From the NCBI RefSeq assembly GCF_010993775.1, contig NZ_WOTO01000021.1, positions 62,001 through 126,000 on the forward strand: DNA of 64,000 nucleotides, in the 5' to 3' direction. This DNA comes from Fodinicola feengrottensis (GTDB taxonomy: Bacteria > Actinomycetota > Actinomycetes > Mycobacteriales > HKI-0501). The notes beneath the pieces were generated by a model. It was not told the origin of the DNA, made no database searches, and worked only from the letters and a program-made list of their open reading frames with translations. The translations under genes and the position numbers were made by a program. Each line of letters starts with the position of its first letter. Positions within the stretch are counted from its first letter, which is position 1. Shown here piece by piece: positions 53,799 to 62,306 of the stretch.

Positions 53799-54891
53799 GG
53801 TGCCTCCAGCGGCAGGGTCACGTACGTCCCGGCGGGGACGCGTTGGTAGGCCTCGAACAGGCGCATGATCGCCAGCGAGTCGGCCAATGTGCCTTTGGCC
53901 GGCGGCCGGCCCGCCAGGACGGCGTCGCAGAAATGCTGGATCTCGCGGACGTATCCGAGGTAGAAGAGGTTCTTGTTGGCCAGCTGGCCAAGCGAGAACT
54001 CGGGCTCCCAACGCAGCGCGGCCGCGTCGTCGTCGACGAGAAAGCTGCCGGTCCGTCCGTACTCACCTGACCGACCTGGCCGGTAGTAGGTGAGCTTTAC
54101 GCCGTTTTCCAGGACGGCATTCGCGCCGGAGCCCATCACCTCGACACGCTCCAGCGGGCTGGCCGGGCCGCCACCGGCCGCGAGGTGCAAGGTGCCGACG
54201 GCGCCGGAGGCGAACCGCAGGCTCGCGACCGTGCTGCCGGCGACCGGCTCCCATTCGAAGCCGAAGCGCTCGACCGGTCCCATCAGGTAATGCAGGATCG
54301 CGGCCGGATGGTAGAGGTGGTCGAGAAAACCGCGCATCGCGTTCAGGTCCGCCCGGCGCTCGGGCGCCGGCAGGTCCTGCGGATAGCGAACGCTGATCGA
54401 CGCCGGCCGGCCGAACTCCTCAGCGTGGACGATCGCGTGCAGCTTCTCCATCGCTGGCGCGAAGAGATCTTCTTCAGCCCGGTCAGCACATATCGGCCGG
54501 TCCGTTCGCTCAACGCGGCCAGTTCCTCGACCTCGGCGGCCGAGGCGGCGGTCGGCTTCTCCATCCAGACGTGGACACCAGCGCGCAGGCAGTCCGCCGC
54601 GAGGTCGGTCGCCTGGACCCGGCCGTCCGGGTGGTACGCCGTGACGATAAAAGCGACCGCGGGCCGTTCACGCTCCAGCATCTCGCGGTGGTCGGTGTAC
54701 GACCGCGGCGCGCCGAACATCCGCGCGTACGTCTGGGCCCGGTCGCCATCGATGTCACAGACCGCACGCAGGTCAACCGGCGCGTACGCAAGGCTCGGAT
54801 AGACGTTCCGGTAGGCATGCCCACCCGCGCCGACGAACACGGCCGGCAGGCGCTCGGCGTACTCGAACTGGTACGTGACCCGGTCGCTCAT
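53795..54891 (-). CDS. Gfo/Idh/MocA-family oxidoreductase
   Basis: The protein of about 365 residues starts after GGAGGG with MSDRVTYQFEYAERL. The Rossmann segment is AVFVGAGGHAYRNVYPSLAY. VHVWMEKPTAASAAEVEEL supplies the catalytic E-K-P, and DHLYHPAAILHYLMGP falls in the C-terminal alpha/beta domain. These NAD(P)-dependent dehydrogenases act on sugars, inositols or related hydroxy compounds. The frame breaks near 54460. It is coupled to the cupin gene. Confidence 0.85.
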
Positions 54892-55054
54892 TGGCCCTCC
54901 ATCGCCCGCTCGTACGGTCTGACTCATCGTTTGCTTTCCGGATTCTCCGAAACATCCTTGCTGTTTTCAACGCTAGCGCCACTAAAGTACATCGAGTCCT
55001 GAGTTTCCTGGTAGGACCCTTCTTCTTTCCTCGCTCCCGGCTATGACGGCGCGC

Positions 55055-56182
55055 TCAGAAAACCGGGATGCTGACGGCTTCGCCTCCGCGTTGAGCTGAC
55101 TGGTGTGCGCAGATACCTGGGGCCGTCCATCTCGCCGCGATGAGCGGGTCGACCGCCGGCGGCCGGCTTTCGATCACGCTGCTGAGAAATTCGTGGACCA
55201 GATGTGGGTGGGAGCCACCGTGATGCGCGTCCACCTCTATCGGTCCCCGCGGGCCGCGGAAGGTGGCCTGCCGGGTGAATCGTGCGATCTGCGCTGGCAG
55301 CAGGTCTGTGCGGTCAGGCAGTTCGAGTCTGGTCGGTCGTCCCGGCCGACCGCGGCCGCCCGCCGGAACGTTCAACATTTCGAACAACACCGGTTGCTCG
55401 CCAGCAAGCTGCTCGAACTCGAAACCGAGCCGCTGGCCGTACACGGCGAAGCTCTCCTGGTATTGCCCGCGCGCTGTCTGGAAGAACGACATCGTCACCT
55501 CAGCGGCGAGATCGTCCTTGTCCAAACGGAAGATCGCTGTCTCCAGACCAAAGTTGTTGTCATAGTCCCTGATCAGTTCGGGCGGCAGCCGACCTGAACC
55601 GAAACAATGCACCTTCTGTGCGCGCGCGTCCGCCAGAGCGAGCAACGGCGACAGCGCGTGCGTCACGTAATGCATGGGCGGAAAGCCCCACCAATAGGTC
55701 GGAAAACCGATCAGATCCTGCAGGTGCGCGCCGCGCAGGAACGTGAGCGGGCCCAGTTCGCCAGAGTCACACAGCTGCTTGACGTAAAGGAACTCCCTGC
55801 CGTAGACGGAAGTCTCCATCATCATGTAGTTGGTGCCCGATGACTGCTGTGCGGCAAGGATCGCGTCGATGTCATTCAGGCTGGTCGCCATCGGTACGGC
55901 GCAGGCGCAGTGTCGGCCGGCTTCCAGGACGGCGAGCGCTCCGCGGGCATGGTCCGGTACGGGGGTGAGCAGGTGCACAGCGTCGTACGAGTCGTCGGCC
56001 AGTACCTCGTCCAAGCTCGCGAACGTGTCGTCCGCGCCGTAGGCGCGAGCGATCTCGGACAACCGCTGCGGGTCGCTGTCGCACACGCCAACCTTGCCGA
56101 CCGCGGGATGCTCGCGATAGATCGGCAGAAACGACCGACCGAACCCGAGGCCGACCAACGCTACGTTCACTTTCGCTGCCAT
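55055..56182 (-). CDS. Gfo/Idh/MocA-family oxidoreductase, second copy
   Basis: This intact 375-residue protein starts MAAKVNVALVGLGFGRSFLP after an AAAGGGA site. The usual E-K-P of the family is replaced by V-P-M (HCACAVPMATSLND), so catalysis may differ from standard dehydrogenases. METSVYGREFLYVKQL and GFPPMHYVTHALSPLLALA follow; DAHHGGSHPHLVHEF is the C-terminal end. It lies upstream of the coupled oxidoreductase/cupin pair with a 160-base gap. Confidence 0.85.
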   Translation of the reverse strand: MAAKVNVALVGLGFGRSFLPIYREHPAVGKVGVCDSDPQRLSEIARAYGADDTFASLDEVLADDSYDAVHLLTPVPDHARGALAVLEAGRHCACAVPMATSLNDIDAILAAQQSSGTNYMMMETSVYGREFLYVKQLCDSGELGPLTFLRGAHLQDLIGFPTYWWGFPPMHYVTHALSPLLALADARAQKVHCFGSGRLPPELIRDYDNNFGLETAIFRLDKDDLAAEVTMSFFQTARGQYQESFAVYGQRLGFEFEQLAGEQPVLFEMLNVPAGGRGRPGRPTRLELPDRTDLLPAQIARFTRQATFRGPRGPIEVDAHHGGSHPHLVHEFLSSVIESRPPAVDPLIAARWTAPGICAHQSAQRGGEAVSIPVF

Positions 56183-56259
56183 TGGTCCCTTTCCTAGCCC
56201 TTGGGCGTGATCGGGCCAGCCGTCCAAAAAACGCCGTCCCTTTCAGTCCGTACAACCCG

Positions 56260-57093
56260 CTATTTACCAGCGAGTCTCGCCACCAGAGGGGCGATTGCCT
56301 CCATACATGCCGCGGCGACAGTGATATAGGACGCGCCAAAGGCGTCCCTGCGCCGCTGAAGCTCGTCGGCCATGTCCTGGATCCCACCCCCGCGGAGCAT
56401 CATGAGCGAGTCAGATTCCCGCATTGTCGCGGCGTCTACTCCAAAGAAGTTCTCGATCTCTGGGGGAATCTCTTCGCCTACGACGTTCACGCTCATCGCC
56501 AGCTCCAGGTCATCCGCCCGGCTGCCAGCTGCATCCCGTACTTCCCGGACCGCCGCGGCGGTGGCCTCGCGAGTGGTCAGGGGGCCACCGGCCAGCGCGA
56601 CAATGTCCGCTTTCGTGCCGGCCAAACGACGCGCCTTCGGTCCGGCCGCGGCAACGAGGATCGGGGTGCGCCGCTGAGTGTCCAGACGTCGTAGGTGGTC
56701 GATCGTCTCCGAGATCTGCCTGAGTCGGTCGGAAGCCGATTCATATGGCAACCCCAACTCGGCGGCCGCCTCCTTCATCGCGGGCACGCCGGTTCCGATC
56801 CCGAACTCGAACCGACCATCGGTCATGACCGAAATGCTGTGCGCCTCCCACGCCGCGGCACGAGGCGTGCGCATCGGGGTCGCCATCACAAAAGTGCCCA
56901 CCCTGAGTCTGGAGGTGACCGCCGCCGCGGTCGCCAGCGAAGCCGCCGGCACCGGCATCTGAAGGTTGTCCGGCGTCAACAGCGTGGAAAAGCCGAGCTC
57001 TTCAGTTCTCCTGGCGAGCCCACGCCATTGCTGCGAATTCCGCGGCACCGCCGCTACGCCGAACCGAAACGCCTTGTCGGCCACGACACTCAT
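56260..57093 (-). CDS. LLM-class F420/flavin-dependent oxidoreductase
   Basis: This intact protein of about 277 residues has a luciferase-like TIM barrel: FRFGVAAVPRNSQQWRGLAR, LGFSTLLTPDNLQMPVPAAS, RVGTFVMATPMRTPRAAAWE and GRFEFGIGTGVPAMKEAAAELG. It best resembles actinobacterial TIGR03621-type members, many of which use F420. The substrate is unknown. ATG 57093 was chosen; TTG 57111 is an in-frame alternative. Confidence 0.85.
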   Translation of the reverse strand: MSVVADKAFRFGVAAVPRNSQQWRGLARRTEELGFSTLLTPDNLQMPVPAASLATAAAVTSRLRVGTFVMATPMRTPRAAAWEAHSISVMTDGRFEFGIGTGVPAMKEAAAELGLPYESASDRLRQISETIDHLRRLDTQRRTPILVAAAGPKARRLAGTKADIVALAGGPLTTREATAAAVREVRDAAGSRADDLELAMSVNVVGEEIPPEIENFFGVDAATMRESDSLMMLRGGGIQDMADELQRRRDAFGASYITVAAACMEAIAPLVARLAGK

Positions 57094-57170
57094 CCTTTCA
57101 TTACCTGACAACGAATGTACTCATGCATTGACGGCGGGACCTGCGGCGTACCGCGGTTTGTCGGGGTTGG

Positions 57171-57936
57171 CTAGGTGAGTTGTGCGGTGATCTGCCAGAT
57201 CGGCATCAGCACCCGGCCCTGCGAGTCGATGCCTTCGGGATCGTCATGGGCGGGCAGAATTCCGCTGACGAGCTCGGCTGGAACCTGCTCCCGCCACTGG
57301 TCGCGTGTCATATTGCTGGTGTAGCGGCGGCGTTGCATACGCTCGATGTGCCAGTCGTTGGCGAACGCGCGACGCAGACTCGCCTCGTCCAAGCTGCCTG
57401 GCATCGGGAAAGTGCCCGCCGTTTCTTCCGGGAAACACAGGACGTGTATCCGGGCGCCGGGCTCGCAGAACGTTGCGGAGCGCGGCGAGGTAGGCGAGTC
57501 GTTGCTCGTCCGTCAGACAGTGCAACATGGCGCTGTCGATCACGGTACGGAATCCACCGGGGAGTCCGGTCAACGTCGTGGCGTCGGCGACGACGAAGGT
57601 GACGGCAATTCCCTCGGACGACGCCTTGGCGCGGTCCTGCTCAATGGCGGTGGCGGCCGCGTCGAACGCGGTGACCTGATGTCCCCTGCGGGCCAGATAA
57701 AGCGCGTTCTCCCCCAGACCGCAACCACATTCCAGGACCGGATCGGTGATCTCACCGGCCTCTTCCACCTCGACGATGAGTGGCTGTGGCCCATCGAGCT
57801 GCCAGGGAATCACATCGATCCGCGCACCACCGTCCCCGTACGCCAGGCCGCGTCCCTGATAGAGGTCATCGAAGACGGCCCCTGACAGCGTGGCGCTGGC
57901 CTTGCCGGAGCGCTGGTTGGCGTGTTCGTCGGTCAT
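57171..57936 (-). CDS. Class I SAM-dependent methyltransferase
   Basis: The protein of about 255 residues has the SAM-binding motif I in VLECGCGLGENALYLARRG, motif II acidic residue in VTAFDAAATAIEQ and motif III in FRTVIDSAMLHCL. After a frame break near 57465 it ends GTFPMPGSLDEASLRRAF ... VLMPIWQITAQL. The small-molecule or TehB-like substrate is unknown. GGAGGG precedes the ATG. The promoter carries the same operator pair as the TetR gene upstream. Confidence 0.82.
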
Positions 57937-57952
57937 GAGAACACCCTCCTTG

Positions 57953-58013
57953 AATAGACGTGTGCGTTCCTATCGTCCAGATCTATCACAAGGGAACGTA
58001 CGCGTCTACTATT
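57953..58013. promoter_or_regulatory. Inverted operator pair in front of the methyltransferase gene
   Basis: AATAGACGTGTGCGTTCC on the plus strand (from 57953) faces AGTAGACGCGTACGTTCC on the minus strand (within 57990-58013). The two elements share T-A-G-A-C-G-n4-C-G-T-T-C-C. They match the pair upstream of the TetR gene and are therefore probable TetR-binding sites. Confidence 0.6.
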
Positions 58014-58040
58014 TTGCGGATGGCAGGGCCGACTGGAGTC

Positions 58041-58625
58041 TTATGACTTGGCGAGGACAGTGTCGGCTATCCGGCCGAGGTCGTCTTGCGTTGGCGGGTG
58101 CCCGGTGGTCAGAAAGGTCAGCACGATCAGCGCCGGCCCGGCGGAGGCGGCCATCGGGGTCAGCGCTTCAAGGCTGCTGACCTCGCCGGTGTCCACGGCA
58201 TGGCGCAGGATTTCCTGGATCATGGCCAGACGGGAGGCAATGACGGCCTCCACGACGGTGTCGCGGAGGACTGGGTCGTAGGCCAACTGGAAGGCGAGCA
58301 TGAGGCCAGGCGGAGAGGGGTCGCGCGCGAGATGTCCGGACATCACCGCAAACACGGCCAGCAGGTTGTCCCGCGCGGAAACACCGCGGTCAATCGCAGG
58401 CAGCGGCGGCAGGCTGTCGCGGAGGGCGGCCAGCAGCAGTTCCTGTTTGGATGCCCAGCGTCGATACAGCGCCGCTTTGCCGGTGCCCGCACGCGCGGCC
58501 ACACTGTCCATGGTCAGTTGCGCATAGCCAACGTCCGCGAGCTCGCTGAGCGCCGCCGCGTAGATCGCCTGCTCCAGCTCCGCGCCGCGTCGCCGGTAAC
58601 GACCAGCCTCGACAGTCGACTCCAT
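58041..58625 (-). CDS. TetR-family transcriptional regulator
   Basis: This intact protein of about 194 residues has the helix-turn-helix in QLTMDSVAARAGTGKAALYRRWASK, the standard TetR position (residues 38-62; key T-x-x-x-V-A, G-K-x-x-L-Y-R-R-W). The C-terminal ligand domain is of the TetR_C_11-like type (ARDPSPPGLMLAFQLAYD, AGPALIVLTFLTTGHPP). It probably represses itself and the methyltransferase downstream through the shared operators. A TACTAT -10 just upstream suggests a leaderless message starting at GTG 58628 or ATG 58625. Confidence 0.88.
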   Translation of the reverse strand: MESTVEAGRYRRRGAELEQAIYAAALSELADVGYAQLTMDSVAARAGTGKAALYRRWASKQELLLAALRDSLPPLPAIDRGVSARDNLLAVFAVMSGHLARDPSPPGLMLAFQLAYDPVLRDTVVEAVIASRLAMIQEILRHAVDTGEVSSLEALTPMAASAGPALIVLTFLTTGHPPTQDDLGRIADTVLAKS

Positions 58626-58630
58626 CACTC

Positions 58631-58704
58631 AATAGTAGGCGTTGACGTTCCTTAACCGAAGGCAGTACCCCGCGAATCCGTAATAAACGTTTACGTCTAC
58701 TAAC
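58631..58704. promoter_or_regulatory. Inverted operator pair in front of the TetR gene
   Basis: AATAGTAGGCGTTGACGTTCC (plus strand, 58631-58651) faces AGTAGACGTAAACGTTTA (minus strand, within 58681-58704); the latter contains the palindrome TAAACGTTTA. Read leftward, the first element includes TACTAT, the likely -10 of the TetR gene, so binding would block transcription. Confidence 0.6.
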
Positions 58705-59047
58705 GAGAGGTGAGCGTCATCGCCGACCGAGACATGACGCCCAGGATGCTGTAGCGCGGCTGGGTCTCGGGTCCCGCGCCCAAAGTTCATTCCTGTCTCC
58801 GACTCAACCGCCCTCAGAGCGCCGGTTTTGCCTGCGCTGCCTGGACATCCGGCTGGCAGGTTGCGGCCAGCCGGGAGGGGTCCCGGGAAACTCCTCCTAT
58901 CGTCAGCAGTGGTCCGGGCGCGGCATCGTGGCCGCGCCCGGACCGGCATCGCGACGACCTGCGACATCTGGCGCGGTCAGACGTTTGTGCCCGCGACAGC
59001 GGTGGCCAGGTAGGAGGAAAACACCAGATGACTGTTTCTGACCATCA
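58705..59047. other. Noncoding interval upstream of the kinase cassette
   Basis: No convincing gene is seen in these 343 bases. A strong GGAGG site at about 59012 precedes an ATG at 59028 that is one base out of frame with the kinase, suggesting either a short leader or a one-base error at the kinase start. The rest is GC-rich with no clear hairpin or RNA gene. Confidence 0.5.
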
Positions 59048-60158
59048 ATGTCGATGCAGCGCGGCGCGGTGACCCTGCTCACGCCCGGCACGCGCATCAC
59101 GGACACGCTGGTGGTCGACCGGCCGCTGGGCGAGGGCGCGTTCGCCGAGGTGCACCGGGTGAAACACGAATATCTTGGCTGGCAGGCGATGAAGGTGTTC
59201 AAACGGGTCGGCTCGCTCGGCCAGACCCGCGCGATGCTGGACGAGGCGCGGCTGTTGTCCGTTCTCGGGCATCGGAACATCGTCCGGCTCTTCGACGCCG
59301 GCGCAGTGCCAACCGCCGACGGCGTACGCGGCTATTTCACCATGGAATATGTCGCCGGCGGCAGCCTGCAGCGGCTGGCCGACGCGCACCACGCGGCCGT
59401 GCCGGTGGAGATCGCGGTGGAGGCGGTCGAACAGGTCAGCCAAGGTCTCGCCGTTGCACACGCGCAGCGCCGCGCCGCCGATCATTCATCGCGATCTCAC
59501 GCTCGAGAACGTGCTGGTCGGCTACGACGCCACGGGGATGCGCGTACGCATCAGCGATTTCGGCCTGGCGCAACGGGCCGATCCGATCGGCCGACGGTCC
59601 GTGGTACCCGGCACGGAGGCGTTCACCTACGCCTTCATGCCACCGGAAGTGGTGCTGCGGCAGGAAAACTACTCCTGCGCCGGGGATGTGTGGTCGATCG
59701 GAACTATCGCTTACCTGCTGTTGACAAACAGTCAGCCGTACGAGCCGCGGTACGCCGAAACCTGGTTCTCCGCCAGTAGATTCGACGACCCACCGCTGGC
59801 ACCGAGTCGGTTCAACGACGACGTGGACAGCGAGCTGGACCGGATTGTGCTGTCCTGTCTGGAAACCGACCCCCCCCAGCGACCGGCCGTCCGATGCCGC
59901 CGGACTGGCGGCGGCTTTCCGGCGCCGGCGGGAATCCCGCCGCCGGGCCAGTGCGGTTTCCAGCCGTGTCACCACACAACACCGACCGACCAGGCCCAGC
60001 GGCTGGCAGCGCAGGCGCTTGGGCTCGCTCGCCATCCCAGCACGCTGTCCGAAGCCGCCGACCTGATGGAGGAGGCCGTGATCCGGTCGCCGCACCTGCG
60101 CGAACAGCACTTGCCCCAACTCCTGCTCTGGCGGCGGGGGATGATGATGATGATGTGA
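59048..60158 (+). CDS. Ser/Thr protein kinase, soluble
   Basis: The protein of about 370 residues has the Gly-rich loop RPLGEGAFAEVHRV, the ATP-binding Lys in GWQAMKVFKR, the catalytic loop HRDLTLENVL (the usual Lys after HRDL is Thr), the metal-binding DFG in ISDFGLAQ and the MPPEVV activation-segment end. A C-terminal helical segment (AADLMEEAVIRSPHLREQHL) follows without a membrane helix. Breaks lie near 59465 and 59875-59960. The true start may be ATG 59028, behind a good ribosome-binding site. It overlaps the J-like gene as GTGA at an (ATG)5 run. Confidence 0.82.
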
Positions 60159-61779
60159 GCAGCCCGCGGACCACCGCGCACCTGCGCGACCTCGCCGGTC
60201 CAGATCTGTACCGCCGCAACGCCTTTCGTATTACCGGGCTGTCCACTACCGCAGATCCGCGGGACATCCGGCAGCGGCGGCAACAATTCGGGGTCGCCTG
60301 GCAGGTGGGTACGCAACTAACCGACGACGGTCCCGTACCGCTGCCCGCACCGGCTTCCGAGCCGCAGGTGCGGGCCGCCTTCGACATCCTGGCCGACCCG
60401 CGGCAGCGGATCATCCACGAACTCTTCTGGCTTTGGGGAGTTACCAGCAAAAGCTCGTGCACCTGCCTGAACGCGGCGCACGCCCGACACGACGCGGCCG
60501 TACGCGCGCGCACGCCCGGGCACTGGACCTGGAAGCCGACGGCAAACCGCACAAAGAACAGGATCTCTGCAGGACTGCTGGTCAAAGGCGATCACTTTGT
60601 GGAGCGCTGTTGTGGACCATCCCAGTTGGGAAAACCACCTGCGACACCGGATCAGCACCCTCGACGACCCGCGGTTGGACCGCGCCGCGCTGCCCGGCCT
60701 GCAGCGCGATCTACCGCTGGTGCTCATCACCCCGACCGCGGAACTCGCCGCGAATGCGTACGTGGACAACAAAAGACACCTGGCGAACCTTCGCCGTTGG
60801 TCGGTCCCGATGGCGGCGATGACCGATGCCGTCGAGCGTACGGTCGGCCCGGATCTGGATCAGGTGACCGCCGTTTTGAAGGATGCACAGGGATTATTAG
60901 ACCGCAACGACCCGCGGGCAGCCGTGGAGTTGGTGGTCAAGAAGGCAAAACCGGTCTTGCTCCGGGTCGGGCCGGTGGCCGGTGGCCGAGGTGGGCCGGT
61001 TCCGACGAGCCACCACGCTGGTCGACCAAGCCGCGATCCTGCTGAACAACAGCTGCATGCGTACGAACGAGGCCCAGCGCGGAAAACCCACCTACGACCC
61101 GGCGAAACTCACCGAAGCGGTGGGATGGCTGGAACACGCGGCCGAGCTCGCGGTGGATGCGGAAACCCGGAAGGGCATTGACCGCAACCGCGAGGAACTG
61201 GCGGCCATGATCGACCTGATGGAGCGCATTGGCGGGAAATTCAAGCCATTGCCACCGTCGCCGACTCCCAAGCCCACGCGGATCACCGGCGCCCGCAAGA
61301 CGTACGCTGAAATACAGCGGGACAAGATGGCCGATGTGATGGACAGCCTCGGCCTCGGCACGACCAAACCAGCCGATTTTCCACCGGAGACCGAGAGCGC
61401 CGTGCGGATCGTCCGCCGTTGGACGGACCGGGTGATCCGGGCCGGCCAGGAGGAATACCTCTTCACCTTGACCGCGACCTGGCGCAGCCGTGCCACCGGC
61501 AGGGAGCTGATCGACGAGTTGGACCGGCAGCTGAACCTGCTCGGACCCCGCGAGATGGACCGCCGGCGGGCGGCTCGGCGGAACCGATGGTGGTATTTCG
61601 TGGCCTCCCTCGCGATGGTGGTGGCCTGCTATTTCTGGACCACCCCAGCCATCACCTGGGGAGCCGCGATCGGCGCGGCGGGATTTGCCGTACTGAGGGG
61701 AATCGTGGCAGTAGCGAAAATAGCGAAAAGAATCGTACGGTTCATCGAATCCGACTCGATCGTGCAGGGGCAGCGGTGA
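60155..61779 (+). CDS. J-domain-like membrane protein linked to Hsp70
   Basis: The protein of about 540 residues begins DLYRRNAFRITGLSTTADPRD, then IRQRRQQFG and VRAAFDILADPRQRIIHEL, a pattern like a divergent J-domain (no HPD tripeptide visible). A long helical middle follows (DAVERTVGPDLDQVTAVL, LTEAVGWLEHAAELAVD). Two C-terminal membrane helices (WYFVASLAMVVACYFW, AAIGAAGFAVLRGIVAV) anchor it. About four frame breaks occur between 60440 and 60990. Position and overlaps tie it to the kinase and Hsp70. Its assignment as a co-chaperone is inference. Confidence 0.55.
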
Positions 61780-62306
61780 CGGGCCGCCTCGCGTCCGTAC
61801 GCGCGGCCCTGCGCCAGCGCCGGCAGCACCGCGCCTTTCGGATCCCCCGTCCATTGTGGACGCAGGAGCAGCACCGCTCGCTCGGTGAACTGGTCGCCGA
61901 TCTGGAGGGCGCGACGGACGCCGTGGTCCAGCAGCCGAAACCGGCCGTCGACCACAGGGCGCTCGCCGACACCGCCACCAATCTCTGGCGTGCGCTGAGA
62001 AAACTCGACAGCGCGAACGGCACGCTGCCAACCGCCGGCCGGCACGCGCATCGCTATCTGCGGGCCACCCGGACCGACCTGGCCACTGGCGGGCTGGTGA
62101 TCCACGACCACGAAGGCGAGGCCTATCACCCCGGCCTCTCGTTGGATGTGCTCGTACGGGACGACGACGAATCAGCGACCGAGGAAACCATTTTCGAGAC
62201 CGTACGCCCGACGATCGTGCTGCACGGCGAACGCATCCAGCGAGGCCAAGTGATCGTCGTCGGCCCGCCTTTTCGCCAGTCCAGCAAGGAGGAAACCAGT
62301 GCGTGA
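61776..62306 (+). CDS. GrpE-like / Hsp70-linked protein
   Basis: This intact 176-residue protein has a helical N-terminal half (LGELVADLEGATDAVVQQ, ALADTATNLWRALRKLD) and a beta-rich end (DLATGGLVIHDHEGEAYHPG, IFETVRPTIVLHGERIQRG, QVIVVGPPF). The arrangement of a helix followed by a beta domain ending in a G-x-V-I-V strand recalls GrpE nucleotide-exchange factors, but similarity is loose. GTG overlaps the J-like stop, and its own end overlaps Hsp70 by 8 bases, so it is translated with both. It probably acts on that Hsp70. Confidence 0.5.
   Translation: MTGRLASVRAALRQRRQHRAFRIPRPLWTQEQHRSLGELVADLEGATDAVVQQPKPAVDHRALADTATNLWRALRKLDSANGTLPTAGRHAHRYLRATRTDLATGGLVIHDHEGEAYHPGLSLDVLVRDDDESATEETIFETVRPTIVLHGERIQRGQVIVVGPPFRQSSKEETSA

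Noticed and set aside
58705..59047. A short leader peptide from ATG 59028
   Set aside because: It would be only about 14 codons with no conserved content. A one-base error linking this start to the kinase is the simpler reading.
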